This document shows, one piece after another, positions 1-12,934 of a stretch of 64,000 nt of DNA. The stretch's first letter is position 1. Each line of letters begins with the position of its first letter. The notes below the pieces were generated by a model that had not been told where the DNA came from, searched no databases, and saw nothing but the letters and a program-made list of their open reading frames with translations. Source of the DNA: Neopestalotiopsis rosae (Eukaryota; Ascomycota; Sordariomycetes; Amphisphaeriales; Sporocadaceae). The position numbers were made by a program, and so were the translations under genes. The stretch spans positions 1,488,001-1,552,000 of the forward strand of contig JALGAS010000002.1 in assembly GCA_023078685.1 (NCBI GenBank), read 5' to 3'.

Positions 1-1032
1 ACGATGGAAACTGGGCTATAGCCGATCGATCGTCTGGACTGACTGGGTAGCAATAAGAAAATAGTAGGAAGAGAAAGAGACTGGACCCGTTCGATCTTGT
101 GGATCTATTCGGTACACACGGTCGCGAATTGTTTTCGAGAATCCGACAAAAGCAGGTGGCTGGTGCTATCTCGACAATGAGGATATCCGCGATCTTTCTC
201 GAGGTTGCACTCGACAAACAAGAAATCAGAACTGACAGGCAAGCAGGTCAGACAAGATAGATCCAAAAGGATCCGCAAAAACTCTTGCCGAGAGGGAAGA
301 GAACCAAGGCAGTGCAAAGGCAGATTGATTGACCATATCATGTGTTGCGCAAACTTGGGAGGTCGGGGAGGACCAAGAACAGGTGGGGTCGAGGGTGTTG
401 TCACGGCAACTGGCTGTTCGGCAAGATCCGAATTGGACTGGAAATAGGCAAACAGGGGTCCTCTGGGCACATCTTGGGGGGTCCCAACCACCCAAGCACA
501 CCTATTGTGTGCATGTCTAGCACATCTGCAGCCAATAAAATTCCCCGGACGCGTAGTAGAACAACCCTGGGAGTCCTTGGCAAGTCGCTTATGACCAAGG
601 CAATAATACCTACATAATCCATAATCGAGCAAGGTGCTGGGTGGCAGTACAGATTACTATGTACATTGTTGGAAGCCTCACTTATCATAAAGCGGGCCGT
701 CGACGATGGAGTTCAATTTCGCGATTTGCAAAATTTGCACACGATACGCGCAGTACTTTGTCAAACATTTCATCATATTGCTCTTGGGTATGCGACAAAG
801 GTAGGAGGATAGCACTGGAGGATAATTCCAGTCACACTTGTGAGAGCCTGATGAAAAACGGAACGGCGACATAATTCTAACCTAGATTTACCCCAAGTCT
901 GTACATAACTCTGCGACACAACAACAAGAACCCCCCTGCCTCATGTTTCAACATCATGACTTCTTCCCCTCGAAAGCATAACAAACATGACACTTTCACG
1001 CTTGATCACCGCCCAGATGATCTGAGAAAGCT
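1..1032. other. Non-coding stretch, no gene seen
   Basis: Only short reading frames without family resemblance occur here. The right end is the 3' flank of the minus-strand gene that ends at 1033. Confidence 0.5.
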
Positions 1033-2751
1033 CTAGGTTTTGGTAGAAGCAGTAACCTTTGCAGCAGCCTCAAGCTTTCTGATCTTATCCTGGAGAACAT
1101 CGACCGTCCCTCTTAGTTCCTCGTTGGCATTGCTCGACCTCTTGAGCGACTTCAGCAAGGCTGTCAGTGCCTCCTCCGTGGCGTTGCCGTCAACGTCGCG
1201 CGGAACCACCCTAGCCACCCGAGGTGTCATACCCGAGTACTTATTCGACAATAGGTCATCATACAATTTCTGTGCCTCTTCTCGTTTAGTCTCCGCCGCG
1301 GCCGCGGTCGCCTCTGCATTAATGATCTTCTTATCAAGTCCCTCGATCTTGTCGGAAATCGCCTTCTCATCTTTGGTCGCCGCGGTAGTCAATGCCGAGT
1401 TCTTCAGCATCTCTTGAGTGGCCTTTTCTTGCGAGGTCTTTAGGTCCTTCTTCAGCTTTTCATTCTCCTCTTTGATGGCCTTGCAATCAACCTTTTCTTG
1501 GGCCGCCAAATCAGCCATCTTGGCCAGGTAGGTGTCATGAAGAGCGCTGGCTGAGGGGATAGTCTTGGGCTCTACCGGCGCGGGAAGTCCCACCACAGTC
1601 GGCCGGCCTTCCATCATGCGCGTGTATTCCAGATGAGGTCGGTCGGCGAAGCCGGGCAGGACAAAGATGGGACCGCGGTCGCTGGCGCTGCCTCTGATGC
1701 GATAGTAGCGCGTGACGAGGTCCGTGGATACGACGCCGCGCTCGGCTTCCGTGGCGGTATCCCAGATTCCGTCTCCGACTACACCGACTGCGCGGTTGGC
1801 CACCCCAGTATAGTCCTCGGCCTGCTGCGTCTTGTCCAAGATCTGGTGGACCCATTCCTGCACATCGTCTCCGGCATTGGCAAGTACCCATCGATCTTGA
1901 GGGAAAACAATCTCCCTTCCGGAACGTCCGTCTGGGCCCTCGTGGCTCAGATGCTGCGCCGGGATGAATGCCTCTCCCTTGAGTGCATCGAGACAGTTCT
2001 GGTAGTTGATCTCGAGGTTGTGCATACGGTTTGTGAGTGCTTGGGTAAAGGTAAGCCACTGGCCAATCAAGGTATTCTTTGCCATATCCAGCTGCTCTGC
2101 CTCAACTTCATGCTCGGTCGGAAGGATTGAGAGTAATCCGCCGGTTGCAGAAAACTCGTGATCCAGAATCTCTAGGCAGTCGTTGGCATGTCTCAGGAGA
2201 TTCCAGTGCCGCGCAAAGGGTCTCGTCTTGCGCTCATCCTGGTAAGCAGTCTCTTTGGCTACATCCTCGGCCCTGACGGACTTTTGTGTTGCTGGTACAT
2301 CCAGAGGGCAGTGAAACTCGACACCCTTAATGTCGCTGTTTGCCCTGGCTTGGTTGGACAGAGCATTCAATGGGCGGTGGTGTGCTGGGTCATCAGTTTT
2401 ATAGGCCTCTTGCAGATTGTTAAGCCAGTCAAAGGCTTCGTGCTGAGTGAATTCTCTTGCTCCGGCAGCACCAGCGTTGACATTGTCGATCTCTCCGGGC
2501 CCAGAAGGGGGCGCAATGGTGGAAATAAGGTGGGCAAGCGACTGCGCATGCTGCTTGAGTGCCTCGAGCGTGGGTGGCCGTCCTGGAGTTGAGAGGTAGC
2601 CGCAGTTGACATGAGAGAACATGTCATAGTTGGTGAGCCTGTTCTCCTCCAAGTAGGACGCCCAGTAGGGAATGGCCCAGTCGGTCGCCTCAACATAGCC
2701 AAGCTTCGTCTTGTACGGATCGACCACCTTGCCTTGGTTATCGGATGCCAT
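1033..2751 (-). CDS. Unknown 572-aa protein with C-terminal coiled coil
   Basis: I do not recognise a family. One uninterrupted frame runs from ATG at 2751 to TAG at 1033. The N-terminal 400 residues look globular, with acidic and aromatic residues and no membrane segment or signal peptide. Roughly residues 405-500 are rich in Lys, Glu, Ala and Gln with long charged runs, which predicts a coiled coil. A second short charged helix closes the protein near residues 530-565. Composition and codon use look like a real fungal gene, and shadow frames on the other strand are shorter. The protein could be a lineage-restricted cytoplasmic or structural protein; no function can be assigned. It stands alone, with the next gene more than 3 kb away. 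Confidence 0.8.
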   Translation of the reverse strand: MASDNQGKVVDPYKTKLGYVEATDWAIPYWASYLEENRLTNYDMFSHVNCGYLSTPGRPPTLEALKQHAQSLAHLISTIAPPSGPGEIDNVNAGAAGAREFTQHEAFDWLNNLQEAYKTDDPAHHRPLNALSNQARANSDIKGVEFHCPLDVPATQKSVRAEDVAKETAYQDERKTRPFARHWNLLRHANDCLEILDHEFSATGGLLSILPTEHEVEAEQLDMAKNTLIGQWLTFTQALTNRMHNLEINYQNCLDALKGEAFIPAQHLSHEGPDGRSGREIVFPQDRWVLANAGDDVQEWVHQILDKTQQAEDYTGVANRAVGVVGDGIWDTATEAERGVVSTDLVTRYYRIRGSASDRGPIFVLPGFADRPHLEYTRMMEGRPTVVGLPAPVEPKTIPSASALHDTYLAKMADLAAQEKVDCKAIKEENEKLKKDLKTSQEKATQEMLKNSALTTAATKDEKAISDKIEGLDKKIINAEATAAAAETKREEAQKLYDDLLSNKYSGMTPRVARVVPRDVDGNATEEALTALLKSLKRSSNANEELRGTVDVLQDKIRKLEAAAKVTASTKT

Positions 2752-5700
2752 TTTGATGGAGGTCTCGCGATATCACTTCGCACACAGTCGATGAGCTAGA
2801 GGACGGGGGCTTTACTGCTTCGTTGGTTGGGAGAAGAAGCGAAAGAATTGAAAGTTGGCGAGCATCTTTGTTGTTCTCTAGAGCAGAACAAGGGATAAAG
2901 ACGTCTCTCCCTACGGCAGGAATGCAATCGCTGATTCTCATGCATTCCATTTTCACTGTTGGAAGGGAGACAGGTCCCAAAACAACAAAGAACCAGATCA
3001 TGGATACTTCTGCTTTGTTGGAATGAGACTCTAGCCGCGTCTGTACAAAGCATCAAATGTATGTTTACCATATCTCAATATAGCTTCCCCCTTTGATACC
3101 AATTTTGTTGGCTGCGACGCCAAATATTTTCCAGCCATTTACCGCATAATCAAATGCTGCCATGATGATATGACTTCATTGATGCCATATCACCGTCCCG
3201 TCTCGAGATGCAGCTAGCTAGGCTCATGGGCCGAGAGAGCGGGAATGATGCCAACCGCGTTTTGAGTCCTGCACCGACTGAGTCGTGCCGAGGGGCCAAG
3301 TCGCGACCTAATGGTTGCAGTACCGCGCCGGATACGTCAATTGAAAGTGCTTAGCATTCCAGACGCACATGCTGTTTGCCTCTTTGTCTCAGCCGCTTAC
3401 CCTAGCTTGAAAAGTGACCAGAATGGTCTTCATGCCTCAAAATTGGAATGACTTGACTGAGAGCACAGCACGCTTGTGATCTCAAGTAAGCGAAAGCGTT
3501 TCTGTCATCAATCAAACGTCTCTCGGTTGTGTGCAGTTTGTGTGACTTGACATGCCGGCAGCTAAAGAAGTCGGAGGCCTTCAACGGTGACGCCGAAGCT
3601 CTTGATAGGTCTTGTACGGAATACTATACAGATTATTCCGCGGAGCGCACGAAGATGGTGGGGTGCGGACATGCGCCTACAGCACCCCCCGTCCCCGCAT
3701 GTGTACTGAAAGAGAACCCTAGAAACATTGGATGAATGATGGTCTAGACCTTTGACGGAGGCCTGTTCAAGCCACACGATCCCAGGCTTACGGTTGTCGG
3801 TAGTGGTACTGTTTTCAGGTTTCAAGTTCTTCAATGGCCGTACTGTAATACAAACAGCAGCCAAGCCATCAGCGCACCTCTTGAGTTTCTGGAGACTTTG
3901 GTGATTCTTGAATTCAAAAGAGTTTATTGCGCTGGACTTGACCATTGACCCCCCCACCACTGAATGTACGGGTGGATGGTAGTACTGGTAGTGGGTTGGT
4001 GGTTGGCCGTCACTGTGTGGACGCGCGGTAGTTGTTGCCCGTTTTTTACCTTTAATTAGTCGGCATGTGCCTTGGCTGGCCTGTGGTTTGCTGCATTGGC
4101 GCAGCTACACATTGATTGAGTTTCGCAGTTTCAGAAAAACTTGTCACCCGCCCTGGAGGGGAAATGCCGTACCACATGAAAGAAATCGAGAGTTTCTCGC
4201 ATCAAACTCGGCAAGCTGCAGCAAAGCAACACAAACGATCTAAACCTATGACAGCATTCAAGAGGCACCTGGCTCTGGGCAACATCATTGATGTTGAAGT
4301 TGAATGCATTCTTGCAATGGTACCGTTGAGAAGGAAAGATGCTTCCTCTTCGATGATGCCAACGACTATGACTCTTTGCTGCTCATTACGTGTATATCCG
4401 TCGTGTCTTATCCTAAATGGGTGTTGGCACAGAAACATCATCAATAGGAGATCGCCAGCTAAAGTGAAACCATCGAATTTCCTCCCAATGAGACAAGACG
4501 AAAACCATAGCTATGTGGTCTATGGTCCATGGCACGGGGCACATCCAATCACGGAGGCCTGTGCAGCCGAATACTGACGAAGCCGAATTGACCAGCTCGA
4601 TCAGCTTGCCCAGCTTGGAGCAGACAAACCAGTAGAATAACCTTTATGGGTTGGTTGCGATGGAGCGCGTCTGTTTAGTAAGAAAAATCCATTGAACAGC
4701 TTTTTGTCGGTCTGGCTCAATAGTGTGGAAAAAGCAAGGTATCCCGTAGCTCATAGGTAGATCCAATGTCAGATAAGGGACTGATGTCACTGGTCTGTGT
4801 GGCCTGATAGTTGCAGCTCACCCAGGAACTGTTGCGACTAGCATGAGATGGACGAGTATATCATAGTGGTGACATGCAGTCGTCTTGGAAGAATCCACTT
4901 TGCCCAGCCATTCTTTCTCTGTCGAATCTCTCCTTGCCTTGGTCATTGGGGAGGTGTTGCGCATCATACGTATTTCGACAGTAACTTCGCGCCATCTCAC
5001 GGCGACATAGGCGACGACCTCACTTATACTACACCGAATTGAACGAGAACAATTTTATACGTACTTTGTAAACTTGCGCCGTCCATCTGTTTTTCCAATC
5101 TATTTCATCAAACGGGCGATCAATAGTGGTCCTGGCAATATTACATTGTGCACGTATTGGCATGGGCCCGATCCACATCCCTGCTTAGCTCTTTCTAGAA
5201 CGGTGAAGCGCCTACCCAACCAGCAGTTTCTGCTCGCCAAAACGACGACCAACTCGAGCCATTCGAGCCATTCGAGCCATTCTCAGCTGGTGCCCACTGT
5301 ACCAGGGCGCTAGAGTGGGTGACATACCCTTCCGATCTTGATCCTGGGGGAAGGGAAGTCGCTAGCAAACTACGAGCTAGGACAGCACTGGGTCACAGCA
5401 GGAGGCCGGAGGGTCAACTGCATAATCAGTCTTGTCCAGGGGGTGGGAGTCGCTGCAAATCGGCGTCATAGGCTCATGGTCGTTTTCCTTCATCGAGCAT
5501 CCATACCTACATCCTGTTTATGATCCTTGATCTCGGGTCTCAGCCGCTCGGCAATCATCGAGGCCTGGACAATTGGGGGCGCAGATCGTCTGTTTCCCAT
5601 TTTCCCCAAGCTTCACAAGGTTTTGGCTGCAGCAGCTTTATTTTTTTTGTTCTTTCTTTTCCATCCCCTTACTCTGGATCAAACCAACGAAAAGTATAAT

Positions 5701-6208
5701 ATCGACGCCGTTGCCCGTTGCCGCACCAGAGGCAACCCACCTCTGCCTCTTTGCCCACTTGCCGAAAGGAAGCACGCGCACTCTCTCAGCTCTGATTGTG
5801 CTCTGTGCTGTGATACTTTTTTTCAGGGGGGTGTGAGAAAGGGAAAGCAAAGCGAGAGCACAGTGCATCAGTGGTACGACGTGGCGCGCCTATCCCATTG
5901 CAGTCGTACCTCCACGCGCCATCGTCCAAGCTCATTTAAATAATTCCTCTTTGCAACCCACCCAACGCAGATTTCTCGGCGCAAAAAAGTTGTTATTCAA
6001 CGACCTCCACATTCCTGGCCGGCACGCTGCTCTCAAAAGTCAAGCTTTTGGGTCCCCTAGGTTTCGAACTCATAAGATTGCCGTTGGCCCTGCAGAGGCC
6101 ATCCTGCAAACTTCTCTTTATACCACGTTTCTTACATCACCACCCAAGCCGGCGGGTCATTTGAACTAGTCAGGGCCGAGGGCAGCTCAGGTCACTACAT
6201 AGGACAAC
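2752..6208. other. Long intergenic region (3.4 kb) between divergent genes
   Basis: This separates a minus-strand gene from the plus-strand channel gene, so it should hold both promoters. Short frames are present but none looks coding. A pyrimidine-rich tract lies near 5637-5666, as is common near fungal transcription starts. A 9-bp unit is repeated three times at 5255-5281. Confidence 0.5.
5255..5281. repeat. Short tandem repeat, 3 x CGAGCCATT
   Basis: Three perfect consecutive copies of the 9-bp unit are visible in the intergenic region upstream of the channel gene. No coding context; probably replication slippage. Confidence 0.8.
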
Positions 6209-9036
6209 ATGTCGAACGTGGGGTCCTCTCGCGACGAGACGCCAGTGTCGCTGTCAGGTAAGCACATGCCGCCCACAATATATATGCTTATTCATCAATT
6301 CATATATAAGTGTACTTGCTTACAAAATGAATAGGTCTGATCTCGACTCTGGTGCCAACCGCGATTGTTGCTGGCGTTTACTTGGTCATTTTCTTGATCC
6401 TTCGTCGAAGCAACAAACGTTGGTATGCGCCTCGTACTTACATTGGAAGCTTGCGCGAGAGGTATGAACACTTTCCGCCCCACGAAGTACCATGTGTACA
6501 TCAAAAAGGCGCAGCGTACTGACATGATAATGCAATCAAGTGAGCGATCTCCTCACCTCAGCTCGGGCTGGTTTAGTTGGATAGGCGAATTCTGGAAAAT
6601 ACCGGACAAGTATGCTTTACAACACCAATCTCTCGACGCTTACCTCTTCTTGCGTTTCCTGCGCATCGTCACGGCTATGGCTTTTGTCGGTTGCCTGATT
6701 CTCTGGCCCGTCCTGTTCCCCGTCAACGCAACCGGTGGCAACGGTCAGAGTCAGCTGGATATCCTATCGTACTCGAATGTCTCATCCGACCAGAAGAATC
6801 GCTTCTACGCCCACGCATTCTGCGCCTGGATCTACTATGGCTTCGTCATGTACATGATTCTTAGAGAAATGATTTTCTACATCAACCTGCGCCAGGCCTT
6901 CCTTCTGTCGCCCTTTTACGCCAACCGCATTTCTTCGCGAACAGTTCTCTTCACCTCTGTTCCCGATGCCTACTTGGACCCGGCCGTTCTGCGTAAGGTG
7001 TTCGGAGATGCCGTCAAGAACATCTGGATTACTGGCGATTCCAAGGAAGTTGATGACCTAGTTGAGGAGCGCAACAAGGTCGCCATGAAGCTCGAGAAGG
7101 CTGAAGTCAAATTGATCAAGACGGCCAACAAGGAACGTCTCAAGGCTATCAAGAAGGGAGGCTCCCACGAGAATGCCGAGACGGCTGCTGCTGATGCCGA
7201 GTCAGGCAGCCTGGCGGCTCGTTGGATCCCTGCGAAGAAGCGACCTTCCCACCGTCTGGGTTTCTTGGGTCTGGTTGGCAAGAAGGTTGACACAATCAAC
7301 TGGTGCCGAACTGAGTTGGAGAGACTGATCCCTGAAACCGACCGTGCTCAGAAGACTTTCAAGTCTGGCACTTACAAGAAGATCCCTGGCGTTTTCATTG
7401 AATTCCACCGTCAGTCTCAGGCCGAGGATGCGAACCAGGTACTCGCTCACCACCAAGCTCTGCAAATGTCGCCCAAGTTTATTGGCATCACACCCAGCGA
7501 GGTCGTCTGGAAGGCTTTGAGAGTATCTTGGTGGCAGCGTGTCATTCGCCGCTTTGCAGTCCTGGGCTTCATTACGGCACTCATTGTCTTCTGGGCCATC
7601 CCCGTTGCTGTCGTTGGTGCTATTTCCAACATCAACTACCTGATGTCCACCTTTACCTGGCTCAGCTTCCTCAATGCGGTCCCAGAGAAGATTATGGGCG
7701 TCATCACTGGTTTGCTGCCATCGGTGGCTCTCTCAATCCTCATGTCTCTCGTGCCGGTCATTATGAGATGTAAGTTATTGGCTTGTTCAGAACCTGGATT
7801 CAGGATGACTAACTTGATGAAACAGTGTGCGCTAAGCTGTCGGGTGAGCCCTCGCTTTCCCGCGTCGAACTCTTCACACAAAACGCATACTTCGCCTTCC
7901 AGGTTGTCCAGGTATTCCTGATCACAACCATGACCTCTGCGGCTTCTGCCGTTGGTGCCCAGATTTTCAAGGATCCTACGATGGCCACTAGCCTGCTCTC
8001 GGAGAATCTTCCCAAGGCTTCCAACTTCTACATCAACTATTTCCTGGTTCAAGGTCTCACCATTGGTACATCCGTCATGACCCAGGTTGTTGGTTTCTTC
8101 ATCTTCACTCTTCTCTATAAGTTCTTGACTGGAACTCCCCGCGCCATGTTTGTCAAGTGGGCCAACCTCAGCGCCATCTCATGGGGAAGTGTTCTGCCTG
8201 TCTACACCAACATTGCTGTCATTAGTAAGTTCTACTATTTATGAATCAACCTGGACTATTAGCTGATCGTGACAGTGATTACCTACGCGGCCATTGCTCC
8301 TCTGGTTCTGGGCTTCGCCACCATCAGTTTGGGCCTGTTCTACTTGGCTTGGCGATACAACGTTCTGTTTGTCACGGATACCAGGATTGACACCCGTGGA
8401 TTGATCTACCCCCGTGCCCTCAAGCAGCTCTTCGTCGGAGTCTACATTGCAGAGGTCTGCATGATTGGTCTGTTCGCAGCTTCCGTCGTCATTGGTCCGA
8501 TGGTTATCATGATCATCTTCCTCATCTTCACCATCCTTTTCCACATTACCATCAACAGTGCTCTCAACCCCCTGTTGTACAACCTTCCGCGTACACTCGA
8601 GATCCAGGAGCAATCATTCCGAACCGAGCTCGGTGCTGTCAGCAGCGATATCAAGAATGGCAACGGTGTATCTGAGAAGGGTACTCCCGTGGCTGCCGAG
8701 AAGAAGCCTGGCGTTGTCGCCAAGTTCTTGAAGCCCTGGATTCACCAGGACTTTGCTGCCATGAGGAAGCTTGTTCCAGAGGACCGAGCCGATTTCGACA
8801 ATCTTTACACCGAGGAGGTTGAGCTGGATGCATACTACCCTCCGGCCGTTGTCAGCCCTACTCCACTGTTGTGGATTCCCGAGGATGCTGCTGGTATTTC
8901 CAAGCAGGAGGTTCGGGACACCAGCCGGGTCATTCCGATCACAGATGAAGGCTGTATTCTCAACGACAAGAACAAGTTGGAATGGGACGCCGAGGGCGCT
9001 CGACCTCCATTGTGGGAGGAGAAGGTCTACTACTAG
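6209..9036 (+). CDS. CSC1/OSCA-type (DUF221, RSN1-like) membrane channel protein
   Basis: Five exons are supported: 6209-6257, 6335-6461, 6541-7769, 7826-8224 and 8276-9036, giving 854 aa. The small first exon (MSNVGSSRDETPVSLSG...) and the splice giving ...GSLRESERSP match the usual start of this family. The order is an N-terminal membrane segment (about residues 18-40), two more near 80-180, a large charged cytoplasmic loop with an RNA-recognition-like fold (about 210-390), then a block of about seven membrane segments (about 400-700) and a hydrophilic C-terminal tail. Family members are plasma-membrane or ER hyperosmolality/mechanically gated cation channels; in yeast relatives are CSC1, PHM7 and RSN1. 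Which paralogue this is cannot be settled by eye. The introns are 56-80 nt and all keep frame. Confidence 0.93.
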
Positions 9037-10492
9037 ACTAGTAGTAAGACTCTGTCCAGTCACAATGACTGGGGACAAGTGCCGCGCTTTTACGCGTAGG
9101 TGAACGCCATTCAAGACCTCATTGAAGGTCTTTTCAAGTACAACTTATGAAATGACGCTGTTTGGAAACAGAAATGGTTGGAGTAGATTGATTGGACATT
9201 GATACCCAGAGACAAGGGGCGGCTAGCTTAATTTTTTAATCCTATACTACATAGCCTGAACACGTACGACTTCTACGATAAAACTATACTGCTCTTTATT
9301 GTGTATGTTGAAGCATGTTCATAGGTGCATTGCATTGGAAGACTAAGTGCACTACACATTTTGAAAGCTCCGTCATGTATAATAGTTGAAGTGTATTACT
9401 ATTTTGTGCATTATGGAGAAGCCGCGTAGTCATGCAGCTAGTAGTTGTCTCTTGGAATGCCTCTACTGCTTTCAACTATGGTTCCTCTCAAGGACAATAA
9501 ACGACGATCAGTGGGCTCGCCAACAAGAAGCAGGTGATCGATGCATGATTCATCCAATTGAGACAGACAAAAAGGTGGCGCAACTTCTGGAACCAAGCCC
9601 AGGGCCCTGCACGTTTCTTTGCCTGGAGGCCTTTTGGCCGCTTTGGGGGTTACAGAATACAGATTAGAGCCTGGAGAGCCTGGGGGAAGCTCACATAACA
9701 TGGCGCTAGCGAGGACGTCATGGGACTGTTTGCGGGGCTCTGATTCGCTGTGCTAGCTACGATGCCATCACCTTTGCTAAGTGTGTTATCGGTAAACGCT
9801 AGCACCGCCTCGCCTCTCCCCAGCAAGTAAACGACGACTGACGATGCATACCTCTGCCTGTAGCTTGTGCTTTGCTCGTTCTCCTTGTGTGACTATTGCA
9901 TCTCTTCCGCCGTGTCAACGTGTTGAATCATTGTTATCGTCAATACTGCTCATTCGAGATTCCTGCGCTTCTGAGCAAAGAGAAGAATAATTAGGTGAGC
10001 GAATTTCTTGTGTGAAACCTTGCTTGGGTCAAAGCCAGAAGTGTCAGTTGGCCCTGGTTCTCAACGTCCCCATATGCAGCTCCAGCGGATAGCTTCAACA
10101 GGTTCTTGGTCCAAGTCCTAGTTGGCACTGATTGGAGGTGCAACTGAAAAATACAATCTTGAAGCTTCTAAAGAGAAACAAAAGTTCAAGTTCTGGCATA
10201 GAGGAATTTCTTCCTTCTTTATCAGTCTGCATCAATATACACACACCTCTTGTTGTTTGGAGTCAATCATCATTATTTCCTGGCACAGCATTCGCATCAG
10301 CAGTAACCTTGTACCCAGCTCAGTAACTGATCCACGCAGTGACCAGACCAACCACCCCCATCGATAACCGCCACCGACCACAACAAACACCGACCACTCA
10401 ACGACAAACTTGCGTCGGATTGATTCCGCCCTTTTCTCATCATACACAGCTTTGGGGATCAAACATCGTAACCCAGAGACATACTACTCATC
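9037..10492. other. Intergenic, 3' of channel gene and promoter/5' UTR of NPC2 gene
   Basis: No convincing coding frame. The last 150 bases before 10493 are rich in C and A (CCACC, CAACA runs), typical of a fungal 5' UTR. Confidence 0.5.
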
Positions 10493-11185
10493 ATGCGGTT
10501 CAACGTTGCTTGCGCCGCTGCCCTCGTCGGCGTCGCCTCGGCCCTGCCTGGCTGGTTCGATAACCAGGACATCGTGACGCTAGACGATGACAAGAAGGTT
10601 CCTGGCAAGAACCCTCTGACCTACTGCGCTGCGAGCCACGACGACGACATTGTCAAGATTACCAGCGTTGACCTGCTGCCCAACCCTCCGGAGGCGTATG
10701 TTTCCCTTCTCTTTTGCTTGTCCCTGTCGCTGCCTCTTGCTCTCTGCTACACACGATGCGGGACCCATCTCAGGTGGAGATGAAGCGCGGGGTGAAGCGC
10801 AGGACGCCTCAAACAGTTTCTTAGATATATACTAACATTCCATGACAGCGGCGCCGAGTTGAAGATTCGCGCTGCCGGTACCGTCTTTGAGGATATCGAG
10901 GAGGGCGCATACATCAACCTTGTAGTCAAGTACGGCCTTATCCGCCTGATCAACACCAAGGCCGATCTCTGCGAGCAGACCGAGAAGGCAGATCTCAAGT
11001 GCCCCATCAAGAAGGGTATCCTCAGCGTCGAAAAGGCCGTCGACATCCCCAAGGAGGTTCCCCCAGGAAAGTACACGGTTCACGCCGAGGTTATCAACTA
11101 CGACGACAAGCCCATTGCTTGTCTCGAGGCTCAAGTCACTTTCGGTGGCTCCAGAAAGGCTGTCGAGCTGGAGCTGGAGCTGTAA
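10493..11185 (+). CDS. NPC2: Phosphatidylglycerol/phosphatidylinositol transfer protein, ML domain (NPC2 family)
   Basis: Two exons, 10493-10695 and 10849-11185, give 179 aa; the intron has a good CTAAC branch site shortly before its CAG acceptor. Residues 1-17 are a hydrophobic secretion signal. The mature part is an MD-2-related lipid-recognition (ML) beta-sandwich: an early cysteine at residue 45, then the cysteines of DLCEQ, LKCPI and IACLE, as expected for the disulfides of the family. Length matches fungal NPC2 (about 170-180 aa). Family members carry sterols or phospholipids in the vacuole lumen. The C-terminus ends in an acidic ELELEL tail. The neighbouring VMA7 gene is convergent and also vacuolar, but this is probably chance. 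Confidence 0.92.
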
Positions 11186-11527
11186 ATCATGTCAAGATCT
11201 ACGAGTGTTCTGAACCCGCGCGACGGTCAGAAACTGCATGAGAATGTCATGGAGATGTCGAGCTGATTACCAGCTGTATTGTGTTTCCTTGTCTTGGTAG
11301 TCTTACTGTTGCATTTTCCTCAGTCATTGATATGTTGTAATGCATGGAACGTGGCACGCCTTGGAGTAGCATGAGCCTTGCGTCATAATACAATTATTCC
11401 TCAAAAGGTCCTTTTCAATCCAGCATCAATCATCTCGAGTAAACCGTATGGTATCTTTATGCTTTGGGTACAAGTTTCCTACGCGACCAAGTACGTCTTG
11501 ATTTCATAATGCCAGTATTTATCACGC
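11186..11527. other. Convergent 3' regions of NPC2 and VMA7
   Basis: About 340 bases hold the 3' ends of both convergent genes. An AT-rich patch near 11385-11400 could serve polyadenylation. No gene seen. Confidence 0.5.
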
Positions 11528-12100
11528 TTACTCTCCAAACAAACGCCTGACTCTGCGCAACACACTGTCCTTCTCCGGGTCGTAGGGGTGCTCTTTGCTT
11601 GGAATTTCGAGGACTGTAGGAAAGGCGGCGGTGTAGGTATCGATACGGTGTCTGATCTTGTCCGCAATCTACAGATATGTCAGCATCGCGAGCTCTAGAC
11701 ATCTTTCTTCTGCTGTGGTAGTCCGCCACGCACATGTTGGTTGATCAGGACGATGCCAATATCCTTGCGCTCTTGCGTGAAGGAGTCAAAGGCAGCCTCG
11801 ATGGCCGAGGTCTCGGTCTTGTTGTCGACAACGAGGAAATTCTTCTGCGAGTCGGGAGGGTTGGTCACATGCTGTTTTCGACATGTTAGCTTTCGGCGGC
11901 ACCATAGAGAACCTTGCGTCAGGATCAGAACATACACCTATGCCGGCCAGCAGCAGTCCCGTCACCGAGTCCTATCAAGCTGAAAGTTAGATGAGCAGGT
12001 TCTCTCAACGTGCGGCGACACTGTCTCTTAGAAGCGCGATTACCTCGTCACCGATAACGGCGAGGAACTGCCTGTCCTTGTAATCCGCTTGCGAAGCCAT
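11528..12100 (-). CDS. VMA7: V-type proton ATPase subunit F
   Basis: Four small exons on the minus strand (12044-12100, 11936-11971, 11734-11871, 11528-11668) join to 123 aa, the usual size of subunit F. The protein starts [11 protein letters not shown], continues through [13 protein letters not shown] and [12 protein letters not shown], and ends RRVRRLFGE, all familiar signatures of the family. Subunit F is a central-stalk rotor component of the V1 sector on the vacuolar membrane and takes part in reversible V1-Vo assembly. Introns are 64-72 nt with GT-AG ends, and all four exons keep frame. The gene shares an 834-bp divergent promoter region with NUR1. Confidence 0.95.
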
Positions 12101-12934
12101 GGCGATGGAGGTGGCCCGTTCAAAAGCAGTCGGGGTGGGCTTTGAACGAGCGGTTTCGAAAGACGAGAAGGACTATGCGGCCTTGTCGTTGTCGTGGTGG
12201 GATGTAGTGTGGGTAAGAGGTAGGTCCAGCCGCTGATACAGTGGTAGGTAGAACAGGTACCTAAACACCAGCAGTTGGTACCGAGCTTGGGGACCGGGAA
12301 ACGTCACTGCACAGGGCGACTCTAGGGGCACCTGGAAAACTGACGATTGGCCTGCGCGGTCCAGTTTCTGGGCAGCTGGGAACTGTCTCACTTAGCTCTG
12401 ACCGCCTGCCCAAGGTAAAAAGCCCAGCGGCTCTCCCCGCCTATATTCCAGCACCATATTGAGAGACACCCCACTGTCGCCTTGGGGCCTTTGAGTGGTA
12501 GCTGGTCGGGCCTCGGTGCCTCATTGGCTACCAGAGCTCCTGAAGCTTACCTCTTACTCCGCGCCCCAGTTCGCTGCTAATAGCAACCGCAACTAGACAA
12601 TTTTTACTTGGAGAATAAACAATCTCCACGTTACCGCCGGAAGCAGCGAACCAAGAAGCAACCATCACATATTTTGTCGGTCGCTCTTGCAAAGTCACCC
12701 CTTGCGACTTGATTGCGCAAGGGAAAGCGAAGGTTCGAATTAGAGGTCTACGCCCCTCTGATTCTTCCAAATTATACAGCCCGTGCCAGAAGGGAAAAAA
12801 AGATTGAACATCATTCGCTTGATTGCTTGATCTAGGCATCTTTGTTCGCTTCTCGAACCACCCCCGGTCCCCTTTCTTTCTTCGCAACTCAACAACATAC
12901 ATACGCAGTCGCGAGACCGGACAACATCGCAGCG
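12101..12934. other. Shared divergent promoter region of VMA7 and NUR1
   Basis: The two start codons face away from each other across about 830 bp. No coding frame is convincing. The frame of NUR1 stays open for about 30 codons upstream of its ATG but has no upstream ATG there. Confidence 0.55.

Noticed and set aside
105..632. Minus-strand 175-codon frame at the left end
   Set aside because: Overlapped by several frames on both strands; no motif, and no splice-supported structure.
1535..2059. Second minus-strand frame in the unknown gene at 1033-2751
   Set aside because: Arg/Ser/Pro-rich shadow of the real frame.
4116..4577. Plus-strand 153-codon frame in the long intergenic region
   Set aside because: No domain features or supporting splice structure.
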